From Xanthomonas sp. SI (GTDB lineage Bacteria; Pseudomonadota; Gammaproteobacteria; Xanthomonadales; Xanthomonadaceae): a stretch of 64,000 nucleotides of DNA. Of this stretch, positions 1-8,780 are shown piece by piece (the stretch's first letter is position 1; every line of letters begins with the position of its first letter). Under the pieces are notes generated by a model, which saw nothing but the letters and a program-made list of their open reading frames with translations, did not search any database and was not told where the DNA came from. The position numbers and the translations under genes were made by a program. The stretch covers positions 5,022,001 to 5,086,000 of the forward strand of contig NZ_CP051261.1 of NCBI RefSeq assembly GCF_014236855.1, given 5' to 3'.

Positions 1-537
1 ACGCAGGCGCAATGCGGCGCGCACCGGTTTGGCCGCGGCCTGCGCCGGTGGCAGGCCGATGCCGGCCGCGGCGATCGCCGCCGGCGTGTCCAGGTACTTG
101 GCTTCGCGCAGCGCCAGCGGCCACAGCGTGAGCGCGTGCGCGGTGCGGTATTCGCAGGCGGTGCGCTCGCCGCCGGCGACCAGGCTGCGCAGCGCGGTGT
201 GGCGCGGCACGGTGTAGCCCGCGGCCAGCGCGCTTTCCTTCAGCTCCGGCTGCAGCTGCACCACCGCCATCGATGGCATGGGCGTCAGGTAGTGCGGGTA
301 GACCATCTGCAACAGGTGCTGGGTGAACACCGGATACTGCGCGTCGAGCTTGAGCTGCACGCGTGCGGCCATGAACGCGAAGCCTTCCAGCAAGCGCTCC
401 ACGTACGGATCGGCGCATTCGAAGCCTTCCAGGCCCAGGCGTCCGGCGATCTTCGGAAACTCGCGCGCGAACTCGCCGCCCATCTCGCGCACGTGCTGCA
501 GTTCGCGGTTGTAGTAGCCGAGCAGGCGCGGGTCCAT
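1..537 (-). CDS. tssF: Type VI secretion baseplate protein TssF (partial)
   Basis: This is the N-terminal part (about 179 residues) of TssF/ImpG/VasA, a baseplate wedge protein of the type VI secretion system that works with TssE, TssG and TssK. The start reads MDPRLLGYYNRELQHVRE, followed by a segment about Y-V-E-R-L-L-E-G-F-A-F-M-A-A-R and YPHYLTPMPSM, all of which are hallmarks of the family. The ATG lies at 535-537 and shares one base with the tssE stop codon (ATGA overlap), so the two are translationally coupled. The C-terminus is beyond the left edge. Its position directly after tssE is the usual order. Confidence 0.93.
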   Translation of the reverse strand, partial: MDPRLLGYYNRELQHVREMGGEFAREFPKIAGRLGLEGFECADPYVERLLEGFAFMAARVQLKLDAQYPVFTQHLLQMVYPHYLTPMPSMAVVQLQPELKESALAAGYTVPRHTALRSLVAGGERTACEYRTAHALTLWPLALREAKYLDTPAAIAAAGIGLPPAQAAAKPVRAALRLR

Positions 538-1040
538 CAGGCGTAGCCCTCGCTGACGTCCAGGCGCCCGGTCTCCAAGTCCAGCTCGGTCTTCAGGTAC
601 AGGTTCAGCGGCAGCGGCTGCGCCCACATCTCCGATTCGATGAAGAACACCAGCGAACGCCGGTCCATGCGCCGCGCGTCGGCCTGCACGGTGACGCGCA
701 GGGTGTCGGCGATCAGCCGCGGCTCGAACGCCAGGATCGCCTCGCGCAGGCGCAGCTGCAGCGCCGCCGCGTCGATGCCGGACATGGCCACGCCGGCCAG
801 GTCGGGGATGCCGAAATTCAGCACCGAACGACGCACCTCCGGATACGCGTCCAGCGGTTGGTCGGTAGCCAGGTTGACGCAGTTCAGCAGCCACGACAGG
901 TCGCGCATCACGCACTCGCGCAGGCGCGCGGCGGAGATCACCCGCTTGTCGCGGCTCTCCTCCTGGCGCAGCGGCTCATCGTCGCTGAGCCGGTCCAGCA
1001 GCGAAGGCTGCAGGCGTTCCTGGGTGGTGAGTTCGGCCAT
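537..1040 (-). CDS. tssE: Type VI secretion baseplate protein TssE (gp25-like)
   Basis: A 167-residue protein of the gpW/gp25 family, the phage-T4 gp25 homologue that helps start sheath polymerisation on the T6SS baseplate. The N-terminus has the TssE-type run QPSLLDRLSDDEP. The core contains RDLSWLLNC, the sequence YPEVRRSVLNFGIPDL and the C-terminal FFIESEMWAQPLPLNLYLKT, all as expected. Length is normal. It sits 14 bp after tagJ and overlaps tssF by one base, inside the minus-strand T6SS operon. Confidence 0.95.
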   Translation of the reverse strand: MAELTTQERLQPSLLDRLSDDEPLRQEESRDKRVISAARLRECVMRDLSWLLNCVNLATDQPLDAYPEVRRSVLNFGIPDLAGVAMSGIDAAALQLRLREAILAFEPRLIADTLRVTVQADARRMDRRSLVFFIESEMWAQPLPLNLYLKTELDLETGRLDVSEGYA

Positions 1041-1054
1041 CGCAGCGGCTCAGC

Positions 1055-1846
1055 TCAGGTCGGATCGAACAGGATCTGGCGCACGTCCAGCAGCGCGTGC
1101 TCGCCGGCATCAGTGGCCCACAGGCGTTGGCCCAGGCCGACGTCGCCGTCGCTGCCACTCCAGTCGGTACGACGCGCCAGCAGCAGTTGGCCGTCGTCGC
1201 TGCGCTCGGTGCCGGGGTAGCGCACCGGCACGAAACCGAACGCCTCGCCGCCGTTGCGCCAGGTCACCGCGACCGGCGCCCACAGCATGTCGCGCAGGTC
1301 GGCCGGCGCTTCGAACCGCAAGGCCTGTATCTGCGTGAACGGCACCCAGGCGTAGCCGCCGTTGACTACGAGTTCCAGGCACGGGCCGAAGCGCGGATCG
1401 GCGTCGGCGATCCAGGCGAAGCGCGTGTCGTCGAGCTCGCCGGCGCTGGTCGGGGCCTGCTCGAATGCCTGCGCACGCAGTTCGGCGGCCTGCGCAGTGG
1501 CGCCTTCGGCCGACAGCCGCAGCGCCTGCAACAGCAGCGCCAACCACGGTTCGGGCGCGCCGAGCACGGTCGGCAAGGCTTGCCCGGCGAACACCGCAGC
1601 GCGCTGGCGCTCGGCCTGCACGGTGATCGCATAGGTGGCGGCGAGCGCGGCGTTGTCGGCATCGAGTTCGCGACAGGCGGTGAGCTGGTCGCGGGCGCGG
1701 TCCCATTGGCCGAGCACCGCCAATAGCTGGAACAGGAACACGCGCTGGCGCGCGTCGGCCGGATGCTGGCGCACGCGTTGGGTCAGCAGTTTCAGCGCTT
1801 CATCCGGACGCCCGTGACGCAGCAGCAGTTCGGGAGTGGTGTCCAT
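1055..1846 (-). CDS. tagJ: T6SS accessory protein TagJ (ImpE/SciE family)
   Basis: A 263-residue ImpE-family protein. TagJ proteins bind the TssB N-terminus and modulate ClpV-driven sheath disassembly in the systems that carry them. The N-terminal half is helical and TPR-like (LLLRHGRPDEALKLLTQRVR, DARQRVFLFQLLAVLGQWDRA). The C-terminal half is the ImpE domain with GGYAWVPFTQI and a segment around DLLWAPV-type residues (RDMLWAPVAVTW). I chose the ATG at 1844-1846 (MDTTPELLLRHG); the open frame continues 13 codons upstream without family-like sequence. It lies between hcp and tssE. Confidence 0.92.
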   Translation of the reverse strand: MDTTPELLLRHGRPDEALKLLTQRVRQHPADARQRVFLFQLLAVLGQWDRARDQLTACRELDADNAALAATYAITVQAERQRAAVFAGQALPTVLGAPEPWLALLLQALRLSAEGATAQAAELRAQAFEQAPTSAGELDDTRFAWIADADPRFGPCLELVVNGGYAWVPFTQIQALRFEAPADLRDMLWAPVAVTWRNGGEAFGFVPVRYPGTERSDDGQLLLARRTDWSGSDGDVGLGQRLWATDAGEHALLDVRQILFDPT

Positions 1847-1927
1847 GGCCTGTCCGCACGAAGGGAATGTGCGGCGCCGTCGCAACGACGGCGCCGGGAT
1901 GCGAGGCGGCCGCAGCCGCCGCCGCGG

Positions 1928-2431
1928 TCAGGCCTTGGCCACGCCCTGGATGTCGTAGGTGAATTCCTTCGCCCCGCCCTGCGCCGTGCCCTTGTCGTCC
2001 TGCGGCTGGAAGCTGTACTTGAACTTGCCGAAGTGCAGGGTCACGTTCTCGGTCAGGCGATCCTCGCCGCCCGAGCCGCCGGTGGACAGCGAGGTGATCA
2101 GCACGCCTTCGCTCAACTCGATGGTCAGGAAGTCGCTCTGTTCGCCGGTGGCGTTGGTCACGTACAGCCACGCCGTCTCCACGCGCGCGCCGGTGCACAC
2201 CGCATCGAGCAACGCGTTGGAGCAGCCGTCGACGTACTTGGTGATGGAGATGTCCTGGATGTGCGCCTTGCCGCCGCTGGCCGAACCGCCACCGGTGTGC
2301 AGGTCGCCGGAATTGCTCGCGCCCCACGACCAGGCCAGGATCGGCACCTCGCCCTTGTGCTTCTTGTGGTTGGACGCGCCTTCGATCTTGACCTTGCCGC
2401 TGCCGAACTTGATATGCATGTCGAACGCCAT
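1928..2431 (-). CDS. hcp: Hcp, type VI secretion tube protein (TssD)
   Basis: A 167-residue Hcp-family protein. Hcp forms the hexameric rings of the inner tube that is expelled through the T6SS sheath, and it also chaperones small effectors. The sequence has the family's start (MAFDMHIKFGSGKVKIEG), a central WGASNSGDLHTGGGSASGKA-like region with DISITKYVD, and FTYDIQGVAKA at the end. A GAGGAGC ribosome binding site lies just upstream of the ATG at 2429-2431. A 92-bp spacer separates it from tssC, so it may have extra expression control. It is not fused to any effector domain. Confidence 0.96.
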   Translation of the reverse strand: MAFDMHIKFGSGKVKIEGASNHKKHKGEVPILAWSWGASNSGDLHTGGGSASGGKAHIQDISITKYVDGCSNALLDAVCTGARVETAWLYVTNATGEQSDFLTIELSEGVLITSLSTGGSGGEDRLTENVTLHFGKFKYSFQPQDDKGTAQGGAKEFTYDIQGVAKA

Positions 2432-2523
2432 GGAACTGCTCCTCTAGTGAAAAACGGACAACGATGGATCGGCGCCCAGCGCGCATCGCCTGCGCGCCGG
2501 AGCCGTGGCACGGTGGCGCCGGG

Positions 2524-4017
2524 TCAGGCCTTGGCCGCCGACGGCAGCCGCGACACCAGTCGCAGCGACACGGTCAGCCCTTCCAGCTGGTAGTGCGGTT
2601 TCAGGAAGAACTTGGAGGTGTAGTAGCCGGGCGCGCCTTCCACTTCCTCCACCACCACCTCGGCCGCGGCCAGCGGCTTGCGCGCCTTGGTGTCTTCGCT
2701 GGAGTTGGACGGATCCCCATCGATGTACTGGGTGATCCAGCGGGTCAGCCACGCCTGCATCTGCTCGCGATCGCTGAACGAACCGATCTTGTCGCGCACG
2801 ATGCACTTCAGGTAATGCGCGAAGCGGCAGCAGGCGAACATGTACGGCAGGCGCGCGCCCAGTGCGGCGTTGGCGGTGGCGTCCGGATCGTCGTACTCGT
2901 CGGGCTTGTTCAGCGACTGCGCGCTGATGAACGCGGCCATGTCCGAGTTCTTGCGATGCACCAGCGGCATCAGCCCCATCTTGTCCAGTTCGGCCGAGCG
3001 GCGGTCGGTGATCGCCACCTCGGTCGGGCACTTCATGTCCACGCCGCCGTCGTCGGTGGGGAAGGTGTGCGTGGGCAGGCCTTCGACCGCGCCGCCGGAC
3101 TCGATGCCGCGGATCCGCGAACACCAGCCGTACTGCTTGAACGAACGGTTGATGTTCACTGCCATCGCATAGGCCGCGTTCTGCCAGGTGTACTTGGCCG
3201 AATCGGCGCCGGTGGTCTCTTCCTCGAAATCGAATTCCTCCACCGGATTGGTGGTGGCCCCGTACGGCAGCCGCGACAGCGTGCGCGGCATCGCCAGGCC
3301 GATGTACTTGGAATCCTCCGACTCGCGCAGCGAACGCCATGCGGCGTAGTCCGGCGTGGAGAAGATCTTGGCCAGGTCGCGCGGATTGGACAGCTCGTTC
3401 CAGTTGTCCATGCCCATCAGCTTGGGTGCGGCCGCGGAAATGAACGGCGCATGCGCGGCGGCGGCAACCTGGGCGATGCCGTTGAGCAGCTCCACGTCCG
3501 GCGGGCTGTTGTCGAAGTAGTAGTCGCCGACCAGGCAGCCGTACGGCTCGCCGCCGAGCTGGCCGTATTCCTGCTCGTAGACCTTCTTGAAGATCGGGCT
3601 CTGGTCCCAGGCGGTGCCCTTGTAGCGCTTGAGCACCTTGCCCAACTCCTTCTTGGAGATGTTGAGCACGCGGATCTTCAGTTGTTGGTCGCTCTCGGTG
3701 TTGCTGACCAGGTAGTGCAGGCCGCGCCAGGCGCCTTCCAGCTGCTGCATGTCGGCGTGGTGCAGGATGTGGTTGAGCTGCTCGCTGAGCTTGCGGTCGA
3801 TCTCGGCGATGTAGGCCTTGATCGTCTGCGACACGTCCTCGCTGACCACGTCGCTGCGGCTGAGCACCTGTTCGGCCAGGGTGCGCACCGCCGACTCCAC
3901 TTCTTCCTTGGCGCGTTCGCTCTTGGGCTTGAATTCGCGGTTCAGCAGCGCGGCGAAATCGCCCGCTTCCAGAACCTGGGTGCCGCTGCCGGCTTCGGCC
4001 AGTTGTTCGCTCGCCAT
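2524..4017 (-). CDS. tssC: Type VI secretion sheath large subunit TssC
   Basis: A 497-residue TssC/VipB/ImpC-family protein, the large subunit of the contractile sheath that polymerises with TssB. Family marks include the helical N-terminus, LEGAWRGLHYLVSNTE near residue 100, PYGCLVGDYYFDN near 165, LSRLPYGATTNPVEEFDFEE near 260, and the C-terminal PGYYTSKFFLKPHYQLEG. Length is normal for the family. It starts 3 bp after the tssB stop, so the two are co-translated. No frameshift or missing block is visible. Confidence 0.97.
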   Translation of the reverse strand: MASEQLAEAGSGTQVLEAGDFAALLNREFKPKSERAKEEVESAVRTLAEQVLSRSDVVSEDVSQTIKAYIAEIDRKLSEQLNHILHHADMQQLEGAWRGLHYLVSNTESDQQLKIRVLNISKKELGKVLKRYKGTAWDQSPIFKKVYEQEYGQLGGEPYGCLVGDYYFDNSPPDVELLNGIAQVAAAAHAPFISAAAPKLMGMDNWNELSNPRDLAKIFSTPDYAAWRSLRESEDSKYIGLAMPRTLSRLPYGATTNPVEEFDFEEETTGADSAKYTWQNAAYAMAVNINRSFKQYGWCSRIRGIESGGAVEGLPTHTFPTDDGGVDMKCPTEVAITDRRSAELDKMGLMPLVHRKNSDMAAFISAQSLNKPDEYDDPDATANAALGARLPYMFACCRFAHYLKCIVRDKIGSFSDREQMQAWLTRWITQYIDGDPSNSSEDTKARKPLAAAEVVVEEVEGAPGYYTSKFFLKPHYQLEGLTVSLRLVSRLPSAAKA

Positions 4018-4020
4018 GGC

Positions 4021-4527
4021 TCAGCCCTCCTTCGGATCGGCGGGCTTGGCCGCCGAGACCAGCGACTGCAGCAGGGCCGGATCGCGCAGCGCCTGCGCGA
4101 TCAGGTTCTCGGCGCCGGCCTTGCCGTCCATGTAGGTGTCCAGGTTGGCGAGCTGGGTGCGCGCCTCCAGCAGCTTGGCCAGCGGCTCGACCTTGCGCGC
4201 CACCGCCGCCGGCGAGAAGTCGTCCATGCTTTCGAAGGTGATGTCCACCGCCAGCTCGCCTTCGCCGGTGAGCGTGTTGGGCACCTTGAAGGTGGCGCGC
4301 GGGCGCATCGACTGCAGGCGGCTGTCGAAGTTGTCCACGTCGATCTCCAGCGCCTTGCGTTCTTCCAGCGACGGCAGCTCGCCGGCATTGGCGCCGGACA
4401 GGTCCGACATCACTCCCATCACGAACGGAATCTGCACCTTCTTTTGCGCGCCGTAGACTTCCACGTCGTACTCGATCTGTACGCGTGGCGCCCGATTGCG
4501 CGCGATGAACTTCTGACTGTTTGCCAT
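4021..4527 (-). CDS. tssB: Type VI secretion sheath small subunit TssB
   Basis: A 168-residue TssB/VipA/ImpB protein, the small sheath subunit. It opens MANSQKFIARNRAPRVQIEY and carries VEVYGAQKKVQIPFVMGVMSDLSG, the conserved strand that contributes to the sheath and to ClpV recognition. I chose the ATG at 4525-4527 because a GGAGA ribosome binding site precedes it and the N-terminus is canonical; the open frame runs further upstream but is GC-rich shadow. It is the first gene of the minus-strand T6SS operon, so the promoter should lie in the 420-bp gap shared with the divergent AraC gene. Confidence 0.96.
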   Translation of the reverse strand: MANSQKFIARNRAPRVQIEYDVEVYGAQKKVQIPFVMGVMSDLSGANAGELPSLEERKALEIDVDNFDSRLQSMRPRATFKVPNTLTGEGELAVDITFESMDDFSPAAVARKVEPLAKLLEARTQLANLDTYMDGKAGAENLIAQALRDPALLQSLVSAAKPADPKEG

Positions 4528-4948
4528 TGCCTTGTCTCCGATTGAGCTTTTCGACCCGGCCCGCCGGCAATGCCGTGCAGGCCGGCCGCGCACCTGCCGC
4601 CGGTTGATCCCCGGGCCGCCGACGCGAAACGCCGGCGGCGCTCCCCCATCGCGCGCTCGCCGCCGTTCCGCCTCCACGTTCCCCTTGCGCCGTCGGCGCG
4701 CGGGCAGATCGCCGCACACCGGGCATCGCATGCCATGCGTCGCGCCGATCCCCTCGGCGCATCCTTCTGCACGGCGCTTTTCAGCGATGCGGCGAGTCTA
4801 GGAACGGCCCCGGAAGACCACCCGACATTTCGTCTCAGCGAAGGCCGCGTCTACGCTCGTGCACAAAGTGTGACGACGGTGATGGTTTCGCCCTGCTTCT
4901 TCCGGTTGTACCGATGACAGGCCCAGGGGTGGGCCGCGACCGCCGCAG
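4528..4948. promoter_or_regulatory. Divergent intergenic region between tssB and the AraC gene
   Basis: About 420 bp with no convincing gene. It separates two divergently transcribed units and must hold their promoters. The stretch from about 4790 to 4930 is less GC-rich than its surroundings, which suits promoter sequence. I could not identify a sigma-54 (GG-N10-GC) site or a clear operator by eye. Confidence 0.45.
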
Positions 4949-5470
4949 ATGACCACGATCCGTCGCATCACCGTACCGGCGCGCATGCAAGCGCGCGCGC
5001 ACCTCGCCGACGCCGGCGAACCGCTGTTGATCGACCTGCTGGCCTACATCGAGGAGAACATCGGCGAACCGGACCTGGGCGGCGACATGCTGCTGGCCGC
5101 GTTCCCGCTGTCGCGCGCCACCTTGTACCGTCTGTTCCAGGCGCGCGGCGGCGTGGCCAGCTACATCCGCGAGCAGCGCCTGCGCACCGCGCACCGCTAC
5201 CTGCAGCTGCACCCGCAGTGCAGCCTGACCTGGTTGTTGTACGAAATGGGCTTCGCCTCGGAACGGCAGTTCCAGCGCGCGTTCCAGGCCCGCTTCGGCA
5301 TGTCGCCGGCGCAATGGCGCAAGGCGTGCCGCGCGGCACCGTGCCAGCCCAGGGAAGAGCGTCGCGGCCCCTACATCCCGATGTGGCGGATCATCCGCGA
5401 ACTGTGCCGCACCTCGATGGTGGACGACGCGCCGGTGTACGCGCCAACGGAGCCGGCGACGGCGCAATAG
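4949..5470 (+). CDS. AraC-family HTH regulator next to the T6SS operon
   Basis: A 173-residue protein consisting almost wholly of an AraC-type double helix-turn-helix: FPLSRATLYRLFQARGGVASY is the first motif (about residues 50-70) and YEMGFASERQFQRAFQARFG the second (about 97-116), ending MSPAQWRKA as in classical AraC proteins. There is no N-terminal ligand or dimerisation domain, only about 45 residues before the first motif. Small AraC regulators divergent from tssB occur in Xanthomonas T6SS loci, so it probably controls the neighbouring operon (inference). The ATG at 4949 is used; an in-frame ATG at 4985 is possible. Confidence 0.82.
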   Translation: MTTIRRITVPARMQARAHLADAGEPLLIDLLAYIEENIGEPDLGGDMLLAAFPLSRATLYRLFQARGGVASYIREQRLRTAHRYLQLHPQCSLTWLLYEMGFASERQFQRAFQARFGMSPAQWRKACRAAPCQPREERRGPYIPMWRIIRELCRTSMVDDAPVYAPTEPATAQ

Positions 5471-5485
5471 CAGCTAGCGCTCCCT

Positions 5486-5570
5486 GTAGGAGCGGCTTCA
5501 GCCGCGACAGAAGCCTTCCCCAGCGCGACCGTTCCCGGCAAGATCCTGTCGCGGCTGAAGCCGCTCCTAC
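5486..5570. repeat. Inverted REP pair (BIME-like)
   Basis: Two exact copies of a 23-bp REP face each other: forward at 5486-5508, reverse complement at 5548-5570, with a 39-bp spacer. Each has a GTAG head followed by the perfect hairpin GCGGCTTCAGCCGC, and the two arms can also pair with each other. The pair sits between the convergent araC and uspA genes, where it could form a transcript-end structure. It matches the repeats flanking the RAYT gene at 33.8 kb. Confidence 0.95.
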
Positions 5571-5596
5571 AGGAAGCATCGCGCAGCAATCCAATC

Positions 5597-6043
5597 TCAG
5601 CGAATCACCAGCACCGGCACCTGGCTGCGCGCCAGCACCTCGGCGGTCTGGCTGCCGAGCAGCACCCGGCTCATGCCGCGGCGGCCGTGCGAGGTCATCA
5701 CGATCAGATCGCAGCGGTGCGCCATGGCGATATCGATGATGCCCTCGGCCGCATAGCGATCCAGCACATGGCAGCCGTGCGCGATCACGCCGGTGGCCTC
5801 GGCGGCGGCCAGCGCCGGCGCCAGGATCTTCTGTGCGCCCTCTTCGCGGTCCTGCCGGTATTCGGGCGTGGCCTCGTAGCCCACGCTCCAGCCCATCGCG
5901 TCGTACATGCCCATCGCCCAGGGCTCGGACACAGTGACCACATCCACTTCCGCACCGAGCCTGGCGGCCAGCGCCAGGCCCTGCTGCAGCCCCTTGGCGG
6001 ACAATTCGGAACCATCGATCGCAATCAGAATGCGCTGGTACAT
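5597..6043 (-). CDS. Universal stress protein, UspA family
   Basis: A 148-residue single-domain Usp protein. It begins MYQRILIAIDGSELS, the usual first strand and nucleotide-contacting Asp, and ends with SHGRRGMSRVLLGSQTAEVL then SQVPVLVIR. The G-9X-G-S phosphate-binding part of the ATP motif is present, but the first glycine of the G-2X-G-9X-GS pattern is replaced by Thr, so nucleotide binding is likely but not certain. I chose the ATG at 6041-6043 because it fits the family start. It is monocistronic, 79 bp downstream of an acetyltransferase gene on the same strand. Confidence 0.93.
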   Translation of the reverse strand: MYQRILIAIDGSELSAKGLQQGLALAARLGAEVDVVTVSEPWAMGMYDAMGWSVGYEATPEYRQDREEGAQKILAPALAAAEATGVIAHGCHVLDRYAAEGIIDIAMAHRCDLIVMTSHGRRGMSRVLLGSQTAEVLARSQVPVLVIR

Positions 6044-6122
6044 CTGCGTGCTCCGGTAACGCCGCTCGCAGCGGCATGGGCAGCATTGGACACCCGGCGC
6101 GGACGCCGCGCCTTGACCCGGA

Positions 6123-6689
6123 TCAATTTCCGGACGATCGCGACACCAGCGCGCGCGCCGGATTGCCGGCCACGCGCGCACCGGCAGGCACGTCGCGGGT
6201 GACCACGCTGCCTGCGCCGATCACCGCATCGTCGCCGATCGTCACCCCGGGCAGCACGATCGCCCCGCCGCCGATCCACACATTGCGGCCGATCGTCAGC
6301 GGCCGGCCGAACTCCAGCCCGGCCGCACGCTGCGCCGCATCGCGCGGATGGTCGGCCGCATACAGCTGCACCGCCGGCCCGATCTGCGTGCCGTCGCCGA
6401 TGCTGACCTTGCACACGTCCAGGATCACGCAATTGAAGTTGAGAAACACGTCCTCGCCGAGGAAGACGTTGTAGCCATAGTCGCAATGGAACGGCGGCCG
6501 CACCACCGCCCCGCGCCCGACCGCGCCCAACCGCTCGGCCAGCAACGCGCGCCGCCGCGCCGGCGGCTCGGCCAACGCCGCGTTGTAGCGCACCATCCAC
6601 GCCTTGGCCGCGGCCTGGTCGGCCTGCAACTGCGCATCGCCAGGGCGATACGGCTCGCCGGCCAGCATCTTGTCTTTCTCGCTACGCAT
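6123..6689 (-). CDS. Sugar O-acetyltransferase (maltose/galactoside acetyltransferase family)
   Basis: A 188-residue left-handed beta-helix acetyltransferase that uses acetyl-CoA to acetylate a sugar hydroxyl. The N-terminal Mac domain reads [21 protein letters not shown]. The hexapeptide-repeat body follows, with [21 protein letters not shown] and the catalytic-type His in YAADHPRD. It ends with the typical [14 protein letters not shown] and VAGNPAR. Length matches LacA/Maa enzymes. The true acceptor sugar cannot be told from sequence. Confidence 0.93.
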   Translation of the reverse strand: MRSEKDKMLAGEPYRPGDAQLQADQAAAKAWMVRYNAALAEPPARRRALLAERLGAVGRGAVVRPPFHCDYGYNVFLGEDVFLNFNCVILDVCKVSIGDGTQIGPAVQLYAADHPRDAAQRAAGLEFGRPLTIGRNVWIGGGAIVLPGVTIGDDAVIGAGSVVTRDVPAGARVAGNPARALVSRSSGN

Positions 6690-6842
6690 CCTGCCCTCCC
6701 AGGCATTGGGGAGCGCGCATCATCGCACCGACCACCATCGCACGCCGCCACGACGGACCGATCCATCTGCCGCACTAGGCGTACCCACCGGTGCTACTGT
6801 CGCGCGCTTGACGTCACCCAATCCAGATCCCGGAGCCCCACC

Positions 6843-8780
6843 ATGCCCGCCGCCATCCGTCTCGTCCCCCGCCGCGCCCACCTGGCGCTGGCCCTGGGCA
6901 TTTCCCTGGCATTCGCGGGCATGGCCGGCGCGCAAACCGTGCGCACGCCCGACGTGCCGCCGCCGCAGGACACGCCGTATCCCGGCAGCATCGCGCTGCA
7001 GGTGGATGCCGGCGACGTGCGCCAGGGCATCTACCGGGTGCGCGAGACGATTCCGGTCGCGGCCGGGCGGCTGACGCTGCAGTATCCGCAGTGGATCCCC
7101 GGCGACCATTCGCCGAGCGGGCCGGTGGCGATGCTGGCCGGGCTGACGCTCACCGCCAACGGCGCGCCGCTGGCGTGGCGCCGCGACACCTTCGATGTCT
7201 ACAGCTTCCACGTGGAAGTGCCGCAGGGCGTGTCCGCGATCGAAGCCCGTTTCCAGTATCTGTCGCCGCGCGACGACGACTTCGAGATGACCGACAGGAT
7301 GCTGCAGCTGGAATGGAACAAGCTGGCCTTGTATCCGGCCGGCCACTACACGCATGGCATCACCGTGGTGCCCAGCGTGACCCTGCCCGCAGGCTGGCAG
7401 TTCGGCACGGCGCTGGAGACCGCCACGCAGTCCGGCGCCACCACCACGTTCAAGCCGGTCGATTTCGAAACCCTGGTCGATTCGCCGATCTATGCCGGCC
7501 GCTATTTCAAGCGCGTGGATCTCACCCCGCCGGGCAGTGCGCCGGTGCATCTGGACGTCGTTGCGGATACGCCGGCGTCGCTGGAGATCACCCCCGCGCA
7601 ACTGCAGGCGCACCGCAACCTGGCCGTGCAGGCGCTCAAGCTGTTCGGCTCGCACCACTACGATCACTACGACTTCCTGTTCTCGCTGTCCGACGTGCTG
7701 GGCGGCAACGGCCTGGAACACCACCAGTCCAGCGAGAACGGGTTGGAGGCGGACTACTTCAGCGCCTGGGCCGACAACGCGCCCGACCGCGATCTGCTGG
7801 CGCACGAGTACACGCATTCGTGGAACGGCAAGTTCCGGCGTCCGGCCGATCTTTGGACACCCACCTTCAACGTGCCGATGGGCGATTCGCTGCTGTGGGT
7901 CTACGAGGGGCAGACCCAGTATTGGGGCTATGTGCTTACCGCGCGCGCCGGGATGTGGACGCCGGAACAGTTCCGCGATGCGCTGGCGATGACCGCGGCC
8001 AACTACGACCGCAACCGCGAGGGCTTCCAGTGGCGCTCGCTGGAGGACACCACCAACGATCCCACCGCCGCGCATCGCGCGCCGCTGCCCTACCGCAGCT
8101 GGCAGATGAGCGAGGACTACTACAGCGGCGGGCAGATGCTGTGGCTGGCGGTGGACGCCAAGCTGCGCGCGCTCAGCCACGGCCGCAAGTCGCTGGACGA
8201 TTTCGCCAAGGCCTTCTTCGGCGTGGACGATGGCAGCCACACGGTCAGGACCTACGGCTTCGACGACGTGGTGGCCGCGCTCGATGGCGTGGCCGCGTTC
8301 GACTGGGCCGGCTACCTCGCACCGCGCGTGGATGCGGTGAACCCGCCGCTGCTGGAAGGGCTGCAGGCCAGCGGCTGGAAGCTGGTCTATACCGACCAGC
8401 CGAGCGCGTTCGAGAAGCAGTACGACAGCCGCCACCAGTCGGCGCGCCACCGCTACAACTTCGCCTGGTCGATCGGCCTGGTGATGAACGACGATGCCAG
8501 CATCAACGACGTGGTGTGGGACGGCCCCGCGTTCAAGGCGGGCATCAGCACCGGCGCCACGCTGCTGGCGGTCAACGGCCAGGACTACACGCGCGAGGTA
8601 CTCAAGCAGGCCATCGCCGAGGCCAAGGGCGGCACCGCGCCGATCGTGCTGACGCTGAAGTTCCAGGGCGGCGTGCACAACGTGGAGGTGAACTACCACG
8701 ACGGCCTGCAGTACCCGCACCTGGTGCGGGTGGACGGCACGCCGGACAGCCTGAGCCAGGTCATCGCCGCGCGGCGGTAG
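6843..8780 (+). CDS. Exported M61-family metallopeptidase with PDZ domain
   Basis: A 645-residue secreted peptidase of family M61 (glycyl aminopeptidase type). A signal peptide (LALALGISLAFAGMAGAQ) ends near residue 31. An N-terminal beta domain is followed by the catalytic domain with the zinc motif HEYTH at residues 321-325 and the downstream YEGQTQYWG that supplies the third ligand region. A PDZ domain lies near the C-terminus (FKAGISTGATLLAVNGQDY). The start is the ATG at 6843; a long upstream open frame is antisense shadow. It probably trims small-residue peptides in the periplasm. Confidence 0.93.
   Translation: MPAAIRLVPRRAHLALALGISLAFAGMAGAQTVRTPDVPPPQDTPYPGSIALQVDAGDVRQGIYRVRETIPVAAGRLTLQYPQWIPGDHSPSGPVAMLAGLTLTANGAPLAWRRDTFDVYSFHVEVPQGVSAIEARFQYLSPRDDDFEMTDRMLQLEWNKLALYPAGHYTHGITVVPSVTLPAGWQFGTALETATQSGATTTFKPVDFETLVDSPIYAGRYFKRVDLTPPGSAPVHLDVVADTPASLEITPAQLQAHRNLAVQALKLFGSHHYDHYDFLFSLSDVLGGNGLEHHQSSENGLEADYFSAWADNAPDRDLLAHEYTHSWNGKFRRPADLWTPTFNVPMGDSLLWVYEGQTQYWGYVLTARAGMWTPEQFRDALAMTAANYDRNREGFQWRSLEDTTNDPTAAHRAPLPYRSWQMSEDYYSGGQMLWLAVDAKLRALSHGRKSLDDFAKAFFGVDDGSHTVRTYGFDDVVAALDGVAAFDWAGYLAPRVDAVNPPLLEGLQASGWKLVYTDQPSAFEKQYDSRHQSARHRYNFAWSIGLVMNDDASINDVVWDGPAFKAGISTGATLLAVNGQDYTREVLKQAIAEAKGGTAPIVLTLKFQGGVHNVEVNYHDGLQYPHLVRVDGTPDSLSQVIAARR

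Noticed and set aside
2444..4762. 772-codon minus-strand open frame across tssC and tssB
   Set aside because: It is in a different frame from tssB and tssC and has Arg/Ala/Gly-rich low-complexity sequence with no family motif; it is a GC-rich shadow.
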